Counted from the stretch's first letter, positions 42,273 to 54,547 are shown. The stretch: DNA of 64,000 nucleotides from Neocallimastix lanati (nom. inval.) (GCA_016946835.1 JACVTC010000123.1:21001-85000), one strand, 5' to 3'. The notes: a model not told the origin generated them from the letters alone. A program made the numbers and translations.

Positions 42273-45100
42273 CTGGCTAGATAGATTAACGATCCGATTG
42301 CACTTTTAAATGTTGTTTTATCGAATGGTTCATTATTCTTTGCTGAATTTGAGATGCTTGAACAAGGTGTTTTTGACTTTCTTATATTTTTAACTTTGAA
42401 TTTTTGTAATATATCATTTATTAATTGAATTTGAGAAATTACGTAGCTTGAATTTTCCTTTTCAATATTAATTCCTAAAATATAATCTGCTTCACTGCAT
42501 TTTGAAACTTTAAAGTTTTTCTTAATTCTTTTAATAATTTTATTTATATAGTATTTTATTCCTGTTATTAATAAATCATCCACATAAACTCCAATAATAC
42601 AGACAGCTCTTCCTCCCTCCATTTTAACAAAAATACATGGTTCAGATGTCAATTGAGTGAAACCATTATTTTTAAGAAAGTTTGTGAAGTGGATGTGCCA
42701 TTGGCGACCTGACTGTTTTAATCCGTATAAAGCTTTTCTAAGAAGCCAATAACCTTTACCAAAATTCTTGTCACCAGGGGGGATATTAACATAAATATCC
42801 TTATCCAACGGAGCATTAAGATAGGCAGCTTTAATATCAAGCTGCATTAGATCCCAATTGAATTTTGAAGCAAGCGCAATTATAAGTTTTAGACTATCTA
42901 AACTAAGGGTAGGGGAATATGTTAAGTTATAATCAATTCCCTTTCTCTGGGTGAAACCACGAGCAACCAGACGAGCCTTGTATTTTGAGATATTACCATT
43001 ACCGTCCTTTTTGAGAGTATAGACCCACTTAGTAGTTATGGGTTTAACATCAGGAGGAAGGGATTTAACAAAAATCATGGTTCGGTTGTCATAGAAGTTT
43101 TGTAATTCGGAATTCATAGCTTCTATCCACCGGATTTTATCTGAACGCGTGATGGCTTGTTTATATGAAAGAGGTGTTTCAGTAATACATCTTTTAGAAG
43201 TTTCAACATTGTCGAGGGAGATCTTGTGCTTTTTGTTACTGTTGGATTGAATAGGGTTTCCAGGTCTTTTATGCGATTCATTCATGGATGGTCTTAATTT
43301 CTTACTCTCTGGATGTTCGGAATGAATCAATTTATGTTTAAGGGGAACAGTGTTTAATATTTCATTGTTTAAGTTAATCTTCTTTTTGGTAGGTGAAATA
43401 TTACAAGTTGATGACTTTCTTTTAGTGGATGGATTAAATTTTATTTTATCCTTTTCTAAAGAAATGTCCCCAGAGAAATTTGATTCATCATTTGAAACAC
43501 TAATAGATTGGAAATCTGAAGCGAGATCATCAATGGATTCAATTTTTTCATCATTTAGATAATTGTCTTCAGGTTCCTTACCTTTAGCAGAGTTATTATT
43601 CTCATCTTTCTTGTTGTTAGTAATAGGAGTATTTATAATTTTATTAATACTATTGTTTTTAATAGATGAAACAGGTGAATCAATTTCTGATTCCTTACCT
43701 TTTCTTGATGAAGAATTATTTTCTTTGGATTCTGTATTTTCTTCATTAGATTCTTCATTAGATTCTTCATTAGATTCTTCATTGTATATCAATTTTCCAG
43801 AATCATCGTATGTATTTTCATTTTCGTTAGAGTTGATAATTGGTAATTCGTAAATATAATTGTCGTTATTGAAAATGTTGGTTGGTAATTTATTGTTGCG
43901 TATCTTGGTTGATAAATTTGATGGAGTTTCTTCATCAAATACAGCTTCTCTTACTAAGTGAATACTGTAGTCCTTTGAATCCATAATTATATAGCAATTG
44001 GATTCAATGCTTATTCCTAAAAATACGCCTTTTTTACTGTTGCTATCAAATTTCATTTTTCCTTGTGAAAAATCTTTATAGTAGGCATCACAACCAAAAA
44101 CTTTAATATATTTAAGACTGATCTTTTTGTTATAATAGATTTCATTTGGAATTTTATTTCCAATTCCTTTATGTGGAGTTATGTTATAAAGTAAATTTGC
44201 ATATTTGATAGCGTAATCCCAAAACTCACTAGACATTTTGCTCCACTGAATTAAAGTTTTTGCACAACTTACAATGGTGTAGTTGAATCGTTCAGCAATC
44301 CCGTTGTTTTGAGGATTGTATGGTGGTGAAAATGTTTTTATAATACCGTGTTCCTTGCAGTAGTTTAGTACCTTTTTATTGTTATATTCAGTACCTTGAT
44401 CCGAACGAAAAGTTTTAATATTATAATAGAATTGATTATATAAGTAAGTAAAGAAATTTATAATTGTTCTTGGAACTTCTGATTTGTTTTCCAAGAGGAA
44501 GATCCAACTTTTGCGAGTATATTCGTCAATAAAAGTAAGAACATACCCTTTCCCTGAGTATGATTTTGAAATAGGACCGATAACATCAGAATGGATTACA
44601 TCTAGTGGATGCTTTGCCTTTGGAGTGTCTCCATTATGGGGTTTCCTATTTAATTTGGCAATTTTACAATTTAAGCATTCATTAATTTTGACATTGTGGA
44701 GTTTTAGATATTTAGTTAAATTGTCTTGATAAAAATGTCCAAGTCTTCTATGCCATAGCATTTTAGACTGGTCATTTATGTCCATTGTTTCTTCAGGTGA
44801 GACGATGTCAATACAATTCTTTAAATTCGATTTATTCTTCGTAAGTATATGAATTGTATTGTTTTTATTAGCTTTAAATGTGCCTATGTTAATTGTTCTT
44901 TTGTTTTCAAGTGTGGTTTTTAAAGTGAGAAAAACTTTGTCTCTCCTGGATTTAATGTTACATTTTAATCCATTCTTCGCAAGTTTAATTCCACTCAGAA
45001 GATTCTTGTTAACTTGTTTAGAATAGAGGACATTTTCGAATTTTATGTTGTAACCATTAATACTTCCTTCATAGGTACCAACCCCGTCAAACTCACAGAT
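42206..45100 (-). pseudogene. Copia-2 integrase and reverse transcriptase
   Basis: The frame is open on the minus strand from about 45100, before the Met at 44785. It covers the protease end (VGTYEGSINGYN, NLLSGIKLAKNG), the GAG-pre-integrase motif LWHRRLGH with CLNCKIAK, and the integrase DDE residues in VIHSDVIGP, RSDQGTEYN and NGIAERFN, then FGCDAYY and SKKGVFLGI. A Ser/Asn/Glu linker with ESNEESNEESNEEN repeats follows. RT shows WIEAMNSELQNF, KWVYTLKKD, ARLVARGFTQ, QLDIKAAYLNAPL, KALYGLKQSGRQW and catalytic YVDDLLITG. It loses frame near 42250 after RPDITYAVGK. Confidence 0.93.
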
Positions 45101-46190
45101 TGAATTATTTGATTATTTGCACACTGCATAGAGATCTTTTCTTCTCTAAAGTTTGAGAGGATATCTTTTTTATTGGTAATGTGCTCTGAAGCACCAGTAT
45201 CAAAGGTCCAAATCGTTGTATCTTCTGAAGAATTTAATACTAAAGAAATGTATTTATTTTCGTAGTTTACTTTAGTGTCCTTTTTTTCTTCTAACGGCTC
45301 AAAGCTGTCTAAATTTTTATCATACATGGTCCTAAGTTCTTCTAAGGAAAGTTCTTCATCAGAATTTCGTTCTTCATATTCGACGTTTGCAATTGATTTT
45401 TGGTGGCTATTTTTACCTTTCCTTTTATTGATTTTAGTTTTCTTTTTGTTTGATTGCTTCTTGCCTTTTTGAGTCGATCTGTTCCTATTTTTGTTGATAA
45501 GGTTAAATCTACATTTATCGGTAGTATGTCCAAACATTTTGCACAGGTAACAATAGTTTGGCTCCGGATTTGGTCTGGTTTTATTATTTTTTGAACCGCT
45601 TGACTCAATGTTATCAATATCCATGAAGTCACCTTTATCTGTGACGTTTCTATCGAAATTGATAGCACTATGCAGGAAAATGTGGAAATTAATCTTGTTG
45701 ATTGACTCTTCGAGGAAGTCATCAACTGTTTCTGTTCCACTAGGATGAATAAGATCTCTTAAAACTTTTGGATAAGACAAATATAAAACCCTGATCTTTT
45801 CCCAAGTTCCGAGTCTGATATTGTTCTTATCCATTACTTCAAAGATTTCTTTAATTTGATTAATGATATCCTTGCATTCCGAAAGATTTTTGGCTTTTAA
45901 AGAATATAACTTCTTCAACCAGTAGTTGAGATCAGCAGTTTTCTTTTTTCCATATAAGACCTTTAATTTTTTCATAATATCATAGGCGGTGGTAAGATAT
46001 CTTATGTAGCTCAAAACTTCTTGACTTACATTTTTACTGATAATGGTACTGGCTAAGGCATCTTGAGTTTCAGCTTCTTTGATATCCTTTTCCAAGTCCT
46101 TGATAGCTTTGACGGTTTCGTCGGATTTGGGTTTTCCCTTTTCCTCCTTAAGCTTATCATTTAATTTACCGATTACATTCTCATTTACAT
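45043..46190 (-). pseudogene. Copia-2 Gag and protease
   Basis: The frame is open on the minus strand from about 46190 (YVNENVIGKLNDKLKEEKG) and covers the Gag helical domain (LSYIRYLTTAYDIMKKLKVL), CCHC knuckle CYLCKMFGHTTDKC and the protease active site WTFDTGASEHIT. It ends by frameshift near 45100; the true continuation reads CEFDGVGTYEG in the frame of the integrase piece. Confidence 0.92.
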
Positions 46191-46300
46191 ACTGTAAAAT
46201 TTTTAAAAGATTTGAGAATTTTTTTAATAAGGAATTCCCAGTTTTCGAAGTTATCCTTATTGAGAATATCTTCAGTTCTTAATTTGGTTTCGTTAGACAT
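46182..46300 (-). pseudogene. Copia-2 Gag N-terminus
   Basis: ATG at 46300-46298 begins MSNETKLRTEDILNKDNFEN, with NWEFLIKKIL typical of copia Gag starts. A slip near 46205-46215 sends the frame into TGA at 46182. The piece is too short for routine ORF calling. Confidence 0.85.
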
Positions 46301-46323
46301 GTCGTAGATAGTATAAGAGGATG

Positions 46324-46335
46324 AGACTCTTAATC
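46324..46335 (-). other. Copia-2 primer binding site, matches tRNA-Lys(CUU) anticodon arm
   Basis: Minus strand GATTAAGAGTCT directly after the 5' LTR is complementary to AGACTCTTAATC. That string covers the anticodon loop CTCTTAA of eukaryotic tRNA-Lys(CUU). The same 12 nt is in Copia-3. A half-tRNA primer, as for Ty5 or Drosophila copia, is inferred. Confidence 0.7.
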
Positions 46336-46597
46336 TTTTGTTTATAAAATATTTTATTGATTAAAGTTTATTTATTTTAATATGAGTAATTACTTGATTT
46401 TTAAAATTTATGAGATTACATTTGTATTTATACTATTTGTGGCTAAATAAAAATATAACGAGAAATTATTACATAATATATTTCATTGTATTAGCTTAAC
46501 AACGAGTTCGTTGTATTATAAAAATATCTTTTAATTTATTTAATACACATAAATTATTTTAATATAAATTTAATATATTTTTCTTTGTATTCTAACA
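46336..46597 (-). repeat. Copia-2 LTR, right copy (5' LTR on minus strand)
   Basis: 262 bp, one base different by eye from the left copy. Followed by ATTAT. Confidence 0.93.
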
Positions 46598-46861
46598 ATT
46601 ATTAATATTGCATAAAAACAATTTTAAAAAAAATATATTTTGAATTAATATTTATTTATTTATTCATTTATTTATATCAATACTCTACTTGTCGAAATGC
46701 AACCTGGCGAAAAGCAACTTGGGGAAACGCAACATTTTAATACTACGCCACTTGGCGAAATGCAATTTGGGGAAATGCAACTCTCCCGAATATTTTATTT
46801 TATTTTTTTTTTTTTGTAAAAAAATATTTATTTTTATCTAACCATTATAATTTATTTAATT

Positions 46862-47149
46862 TAATAAATATAGTATATCAAATTTATTTATTTAATAATT
46901 ATTTATTTATTTATTTATTATTTATAAAATAATAAGGTAATTACAAGGATATAAAATTAGGGTAAAATTAATGACATTTATACACATGTTGTGGCCTGAT
47001 TTTATTTATCATTTGATCAAAACTATTTCTAATTTACATAAAAAATTGCGAATAAATTTAATTACAAATTTATAAAAATAATTGCTACGAATTTTAATTT
47101 ATTTATTTCAAATAATTTATTTTAATATTTTAAATCAATATTTATAACA
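46862..47149 (-). repeat. Copia-3 LTR, left copy (3' LTR on minus strand)
   Basis: 288 bp. On the minus strand GTTTGAGGGGGAAA (47163-47150) precedes the LTR start. Confidence 0.9.
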
Positions 47150-47220
47150 TTTCCCCCTCAAACTTATTTTTAATATGATTAAAATATGAGTTTGGAATTA
47201 TTAATATTATTTATCATTTT

Positions 47221-50200
47221 TTAGTATTTATTATCATTACTATTAAATTTTCTTTTATTTATGTTGTTATTATTGTCTATGATATAGTGGTAATTGTGTT
47301 TATTTTTGTAATTAATATTATTGTTATTTTGGTTATTGTTATTATTTATTTCGAATATCTTTTTGGTAAATTTCTTTATTTGACTTCCGTTTTGATTTTT
47401 TGTTAATGTGTCAGCGAGCATTTCGTCGGTTGGAATATATTTTAGATCTATTTTATTTTGATTAATATTGTCTTTGTTAAAGTAATATTTTATTGAAATA
47501 TGTTTTAATTTGCTGTTTAGTTCGCCGTTTTTTATTGTTTTTAAGCTTGAAGTATTATCTGTGAATATCGTTATAGGTTTTTTAAAATTAAGTAATTCCT
47601 TTAGGATGTTTCTTATCCAAAGTACCTTTTTTACACATTCGGAAGTGGCTATATATTCAGCTTCTGTAGTACTAGTGGCTACGATGGACTGCTTCTTTGA
47701 TCCCCAGCATATTGGGGAATTTCCTATTAATATTATGTGTCCTGAGGTAGATTTTCTATCTTCAAGATCTCCTGCAAAGTCAGAATCGGTGTATCCAATA
47801 AAGTTCCCTTTTCCATTATATCTCAGCTTATAATCTTTACTAGCGTTTAGGTATTTGAATATATTCAATACCTTGTTCCAATCTGATACGGTAGGGGATT
47901 CAGATTTTCTTGCTATTTTATGAACGGCGAAGCTGGTGTCTGGACGTGTGATTTTTGCGATGTATATCAGCGATCCAATTGCACTTTTGAATATCGTCGT
48001 GTTAAATGGTTTTTTGTTTTCTGATATTAGATTGTCTCCTGTACATGGTGTAGATTGTTTTTTGATATTTGTAATATTATATTTTTCGAGTAACGTATTT
48101 ATTGTGTGAGTTTGAGATATTATATAATCGTTATGATCCTTTTCTATTTTTATTCCTAGTATATATCTTAGAGGTTCACAATTTGAGATTTTGAATCTTT
48201 TCTTAAGTTTGCTTATTATATTTCTTATTTCTCGATTGTTTCCTGTAATCATCATGTCATCGACGTATAATCCAATAAGACCGACAAGTTTATTATTGAT
48301 TACCTTTTTGAAGATGCATGGTTCTGAACTCAAATGCGTATATCCATTTTCTCTAAGGAATTTTGAGATAGTAAGAAACCATTGTCTTCCGGCCTGTTTT
48401 AAACCGTAGAGTACCCTATTTAATCTCCAGAAACCTTTTTTGAAATTTTTATCTCCTTTTGGAATTTGGATATTTAATGTTTTGTCAATGTTTGCATTTA
48501 AGTATGCTGCTTTTATGTCCAGTTGTTGAATATTCCACTTGAATTTGGCAGCAAGGGCAATAATTAGTTTTATGCTATCTGTGTTAAGTGTTGGTGAATA
48601 AGTAATGTCATAGTCTATACCTTTTTGTTGCTTGTAGCCCCTGGCTACTAATCTTGCTTTATATTTAGTGATATTGTTGTTTTCATCTCTTTTTACAGTG
48701 AATACCCATTTTGAAGATATAATGTTGGTATTTTTTGGTATTCTTTTAGTGAATGTCATTATTTTATTTGCATATAAGTTATCAAGTTCATTTTTGATTG
48801 CAGTTAACCATTCTTTCTTTTCATTACTGTTAATAGCTTCATTAAAATTTTTGGGGATCTTTTGGATTGTGTTTTTGGCTGAAATTTTATTTTTATTGTT
48901 ATTTATGTGTGAGATGTTATTGAATTCTTTATTATTGATTAGTGATTTTATTTTTTTATTAGATATTGGATCGCTTTTATCTGTTGATGTATGTGGTCTT
49001 TTTCTGAGTATTTGAGGAATGTTGTCGATATTTTTTATTTTCTTATAAATTATGTTTTCTACGTCTTCAATATTTCTTTTTCTTTTATGATTAATTGAAC
49101 TAGGGTTTCTTTTTATTTTCTTGTGATTATTGTCATCATTCGTAAATAGTGATCTATTGCGATTTATAGTTTTTGATTGTTTATCAGTATTATTATTGTT
49201 GATTATAATATTGTTGGTGTAATTTGTGGAATCGTTGTGGATTTCATTGTTGTTATTTTCAATATTTTTGGTATGATTGATGTCATCATTGTTGGTATAG
49301 CTTTGTCCATCAGTATTTTCTGTATTGTTGTTTTCATTTTCTTGAATACTATCTGTAGTACGAATATCATGTATATGTTGTTGTATATTATTATTAGGGT
49401 AATTATTATTATCAATATTTTGGAAGGTGTCTGAAATGTCTGAGTTTTCAAAAGTAAGAGTGTTGTTTGTAATACAGAGTTCATTATTGATATTTGATAT
49501 TTTACTATTTAATTGTACTCCAGGAAATATATCTTCTAAGAATAGTGCTTCTCTAACAAGTTTACATTTATTATCGTTTAAGTCCATAATGATGAAACTA
49601 TTAGATTCAAAATCAATACCTAAAAATATTCCTTTTCTTGATTTGGGCTCGAATTTAGAAATTTTGTTGTTATTGGGAATTTTATAATATGTAGAGCATC
49701 CGAAAACTTTGATTTTTGATAAGTTGATGTCTTTATTAAAGAAAATTTTATTGGGAATTTGATTGTTTATGCTGGAATGTGGAGTGATATTATATAAATG
49801 AGTGGCGTACTTGATTGCAAAATCCCAAAATTTAGTATTGAGTTTTGAAGTGAATAGTAATGTTCTTGTGCAATCGACTATGGTACGGTTGAACCTTTCC
49901 GCGAGACCGTTGATTTGCGGATTATAAGGTGTTGAGAATACTTTGTTTATACCTTTATTGTTACAGAAATTAAATATCCTTTTATTCTTGTATTCTTTAC
50001 CATTGTCTGATTTGAAAGTTTTGATAACCTTATTATATTGGTTTTCAATAAATGTGAGAAATTGTATTATTATTTCAGTTGCTTGTGACTTTTCTTCAAG
50101 TAAGTATAACCATGCCTTTCGTGAAAATTCATCTATGAATGTTATGAAGTATTTTTTGTTAGTAATGGATGGTTCAACAGGACCAACAATGTCGGAGTGG

Positions 50201-52116
50201 ATTGTCTCTAGTATTTCAATGGCTCTAGGGGGAGTACCATTAAAAGGGTCTTTATTCATTTTGGAAATTCGGCATTCAGTACAATTTAATGGCTTTATTT
50301 TATTTAGTTTTAGATATTTGTTAATGTCATAAAGAAAAAAGTGACCAAGTCGATTATGCCAAATTTTTAAATTATTGTTGTCTATTTCAATGTTAAGTAG
50401 ATTGTGGGAATTAGTATTAATTGGATTTATAGTCATGTGTATTATATTGTGGATGTTGGAATAAAAAGTTCCAATAACTCGATTGTTCATAATAAGACTG
50501 ATGTAAGGCTTGTTTTTTCGATCTAATGCAATTAGGGTATATATTCCTTCTTTTGAAAGTTTAATACCACTAATTATATTTTTTGATACGTTCTTTGAAA
50601 ATAGCACGTGGTGTAAGGTAATTCTATGACCGTTTATTTTCCCATGAAATGTACCATATCCTTCAAAGTAGCATTCGGTATTGTTAGCACATCTCATTGT
50701 AATGTTTTGTTTTTTAAAATCAGCTAATAGATACTTATTATTTGTAATATGTTCAGAGGAACCTGTGTCATAGGTCCATTGAGTACTATATGGATATTGT
50801 TCGTTTGATGATAAATATTCAAGGTTGAATATATTTTTATCATTTACTTGACGATACGGTTTTGTATTCATAAATGAATGATATGCTGAGCAACCCCAAC
50901 TATACACATGATCATTTGAAAGTAAAAAATTAATGAAAAATGAAATATTATTATTAAAATTGTTGTTTAATATAAAATTATTATTAGTTGTTATCATGTG
51001 ATTATCCATTGTTTCTATGTTATTTATAAATTCATCATCGGTATATTCAATGCTATTAATGGAATAATCATAATAGTTATTATAAAGTTCATCGAAGGAG
51101 ACATATTCATCGTTATGTTCGATGTTTTTTAATGATCCAGTTTGTTTTTTGTAATTATATTTATGTTTCTTTTGATTGATTCTTTTGTTTTTGTAATTTT
51201 TTGAGTTTCGAATTCTTTTGTTTGTCTTCGCATTGAAAAAACATTCGTCAGTGGAATGTCCGTTGATTTTACAAATGTGACAAAATTTCTTGTTGGAAGG
51301 ATAAGATTTTGAGTTGCGTAGATTTTTAGTATGATGGTAGACGTGGTTAAGATCATAATCAAGGTCCATGTTGTCTTCTTGAGAATTTTGAATATAATTA
51401 TTGTTTAAACTAGTGAGTCTATTGGACTTACTATTATATTTTCTAATAAAAATCTTATTTTTGATATCATTGTAGAATTCAATCGGGTTGACGTCTGCGC
51501 TAAAATTGACAATATTTTTGATTTCATTTGGAAGAGCATTGTGTAAAATTGTGAGTTTTTCTAAATTGTTTGGATTTAAATTTGTGTCATGTAACATATT
51601 GAAAAGTTCCATAATTTCATTTATGACATCCATAGTGTTATTGATGTCACTTGCTTTAAGTTCATAGAGCCTCTTGTACCAAATAGAATGTTCTTCTTCT
51701 TCGTCTCTTTCGTAGAGTTGTTTAAGTTTCTCCATTTTTTCAAATGCTTTTTCTCTCCTTTCGATAAATTTTAAAACTTTATCTGTTACATTAGCGATGA
51801 TTATGGAGTTAGCCATAGCGTCGTTGGCAATCGCCTCTTCTATAGCGTTCTGTTGTTGAATCAATTGTTATTGAATATTTTGGATATTGGCTTGAAGTTC
51901 CCGGTTATTTTGATTATTCTCGGCCTGAGCTTGTAGATTTTGGAGGTCATTAGTTAATTGATTAAAGACGTTGGTTCGTTCAGCAATGATGTCGACTTCA
52001 GTATATTGGAATAGTCTCTTTCCTTTAAGGAAATTTTGAATAAAGAGGTACCAAGTACGAAAATTTTTTCCATTGAGTTTTTGGACAAAAGGTGTAGTAG
52101 TAGTGGCGGCGTTCAT
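47221..52116 (-). pseudogene. Copia-3 Gag-Pol, full length with one in-frame stop
   Basis: ATG at 52116 (MNAATTTTPFVQKLNGKNFR). After 82 codons CAA TAA CAA interrupts a Gln-rich stretch (TAA at 51868-51870); the same frame then runs 1547 codons to 47221. Numbering from the downstream part: CCHC knuckle CHICKINGHSTDEC (195-208), protease WTYDTGSSEHIT (D366), pre-integrase IWHNRLGHFF with CTECRISK, integrase DDE residues in TIHSDIVGP, KSDNGKEYK and NGLAERFN, a long Asn-rich linker, RT (KWVFTVKRD, ARLVARGYKQ, QLDIKAAYLNAN, catalytic YVDDMMITG), RNase H (GYTDSDFAGDLEDRKSTSGH, STTEAEYIATSECV) and an Asn-rich tail. A C-to-T change (CAA to TAA) is the simplest cause of the stop. Stop readthrough is less likely. 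Confidence 0.94.
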
Positions 52117-52125
52117 GGTAGAAAA

Positions 52126-52137
52126 AGACTCTTAATC
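52126..52137 (-). other. Copia-3 primer binding site, matches tRNA-Lys(CUU) anticodon arm
   Basis: Minus strand GATTAAGAGTCT directly after the 5' LTR. Identical to Copia-2 although the LTRs and flanking bases differ. Confidence 0.7.
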
Positions 52138-52511
52138 TAATAAATATAGTATATCAAATTTATTTATTTAATAATTATTTATTTATTTATTTATTTATTA
52201 TTTATAAGATAATAAGGTAATTACAAGGATATAAAATTAGGGTAAAATTAATGACATTTATACACATGTTGTGGCTTGATTTTATTTATCATTTGATCAA
52301 AACTATTTCTAATTTACATAAAAAATTGCGAATAAATTTAATTACAAATTTATAAAAATAATTGCTAATACTTTAATTAAATTACGAATTTTAATTTATT
52401 TATTTCAAATAATTTATTTTAATATTTTAAATCAATATTAATTAAATTACGAATTTTAATTTATTTATTTCAAATAATTTATTTTAATATTTTAAATCAA
52501 TATTTATAACA
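52138..52511 (-). repeat. Copia-3 LTR, right copy (5' LTR on minus strand), with internal duplication
   Basis: 374 bp. A 65- to 70-bp segment (TTAAATTACGAATTTTAATT...TTTTAAATCAATAT) is present twice in tandem (about 52373-52505); the other LTR has it once. Confidence 0.9.
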
Positions 52512-52554
52512 TAATTATTCACTTAATAAATTTTAAGTGAATAATTAATAAATA

Positions 52555-52690
52555 GTAAATAATAATAAATAGTAAATAATAATAAATAATAAATAATAAC
52601 AAATAATAAATAATAACAAATAATAAATAATAAATAAATAATAAATAATAAATAAATAATAAATAATAAATAAATAGTAAATAATAAATA
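52555..52690. repeat. AATAAAT/AATAGTA-type microsatellite
   Basis: Tandem AATAAT/AAATAAT units. The frame over it (52545-52805, minus) is repeat-derived. Confidence 0.85.
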
Positions 52691-53256
52691 AAAAAATAAA
52701 TATTTTTCTAATTAAAAAAAATTGAATAATTAAATCTAATTTTTTATTCAGAATAAATATAAATATTTCAAATATTAAGCAATAAAAATATATTTTCATA
52801 TACACTTCATATCTTTATATTACTTGTTTATTAAAAAATTATATATTATTTATCTGAATAATATCTGAATAATAAATAATTATATATATAGAATATCAAT
52901 ATTTTATATAGTTATTTTTATTATTATTATCAATATCAATATCTTATATAGTTATTTTTATTAGTAATATCAATATCAATATTATATAGCTTTTTTATTT
53001 TATTAAAATTTTAATAATAAAATAAATTAAAATTTGAAATTAAGATGAAATATAAAAGAGTAATAATAAAACATTTTTAACATATTTATTTTTTACTTAA
53101 TATTTTTTTATTTATTATTAATTTTATTTATTTATATGTTTATTTTTTAAAAATATTTTGAGTCACATTTTGCGAAATGCACTATTGAGAAATGTACAAG
53201 GATATATATATGATTTTGGTTATATAGGTATATTTAAAGAATATACATAATCTACT

Positions 53257-53287
<31 letters not shown>

Positions 53288-54503
53288 ATATATTAGATAT
53301 AATTATGATATTAGATATAATTATGAAATCTAAATAATTAATTTCTAACAACGAAATCGAAAGTCATAATACAAAAGAAGATAAAAAAAAAAAAGGTTTA
53401 ATATTTGTTTCACATATTTTTCTTTTATTTTTTTCTCTTATTATATTTATCATGTTAATTTTATATATTATGTAAAGTTAACAAGATTGGTTTTTTTTTA
53501 TTATTAGTATTTGATATATAATTTAATAGTTATTACACGATAAATAATTTAAAAAGTTATTAATAATAATAATTTTTGAGTGGAAAAAATTATAGTTTAA
53601 ATCTACCAATTTATTTGAATTATTTAATAATTAAATTATTTTATATTTTATGTATAATTCGAATTTTAATTCTTTGAAAATAAATATATATTAAAAAAAA
53701 ATATTTTTTTATAATTAAAATATGTTTTTTTTTTTATGATTATTTAATTAATAGTTTAATATTTAAAAAAAGTAGTTAAAATTTTTTTCAAAAAATCAAT
53801 TTAACCCTAATTATATATATATAAATATAAAAAAATAAAGTCAATTAATTGATAAATATTACAAATGAATGTTATTCTATAAATAACATTTTATGTAGTA
53901 TTTTTTAGATTTAACAGTGAATAAAAGATTTAACAGTGAATAAAAATTTTAAAAATATTAATAATATGTGAATATAAATATAAATATAAATATAAATTTG
54001 AAATTGATAGTATTTTTTTTTTTTTTTAAAAATTTTTAATTAAAAAATTAATTATTCTAAATTTAGATATTTTCTATTGTACAAAAAAAGCTTCATGACA
54101 TAAAATTTTAATTAATAATAATTTTGAAAATAAATTTTTTGATATATTATTCAATAATGTATAAATACACTTTGAATGTAAAAGTAAATTTTAATAGTTC
54201 ATTTTTAATAAAGATTATATTACAATAAATATATTAATATACTAAGTAGATTAAAGAATAATATAATTTAAATAATAGTCATAACTTTAAATAATGTATA
54301 AAATGGGAAATCAAAAACTAAATAAACCCATAAACATATAAAAAATAATTTCACCCTATTTTTTTTAAAATAAGCACCCTGTTATTTTTATTTTTATTTT
54401 TATATTATTATTTTTATTTTTGAAATTAAAAAAAAAAAAAATTATGAAATTGTTTTTTTTATATAATAAAAAAAAAAAAAGGAATAATTTTGATGGAATA
54501 ATT

Positions 54504-54547
<44 letters not shown>

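Larger units (their letters stand above)
41380..46597 (-). mobile_element. Copia-2: Ty1/copia element, full length, frame-broken
   Basis: Two 262-bp LTRs (41380-41641, 46336-46597) differ by one base by eye. TSD ATTAT (41375-41379, 46598-46602). On the minus strand the LTR runs TGTTAGAATAC...TATAAACAAAA, with the right boundary set by TSD and primer site. The order gag, protease, integrase, RT, RNase H is intact but broken by at least four frameshifts. Confidence 0.94.
40171..46787. repeat. Foldback-like element with 54-bp inverted ends, hosting Copia-2
   Basis: 40171-40224 and the reverse complement of 46734-46787 match at 52 of 54 bases (GGGAGAGTTGCATTTCCCC... to ...CGTAGTATTAAAAT). Removing Copia-2 leaves an element of about 1.4 kb. 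Both ends carry subrepeats of the type TTGCATTTCGCCAAG: at least two on the left, five on the right, two more at 41267 and 41316. A second inverted pair (40231-40291 with 41316-41377) lies inside. No transposase is seen. I could not find a target duplication. Confidence 0.6.
46862..52511 (-). mobile_element. Copia-3: Ty1/copia element, one stop from intact
   Basis: LTRs are 46862-47149 (288 bp) and 52138-52511 (374 bp; an internal duplication and small insert explain the difference). TSD TAATT (46857-46861, 52512-52516). Minus-strand LTR: TGTTATAAATATTG...TATATTTATTA. PPT (GAGGGGGAAA) and primer site are present, and Gag-Pol is in one frame except for a single TAA. Confidence 0.93.

Noticed and set aside
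51868-51870. TAA read as glutamine (alternative genetic code), suggested by CAA TAA CAA in Copia-3
   Set aside because: Other long frames end at TAA at the expected places, and damaged elements have TAA in non-Gln positions. A point mutation is simpler.
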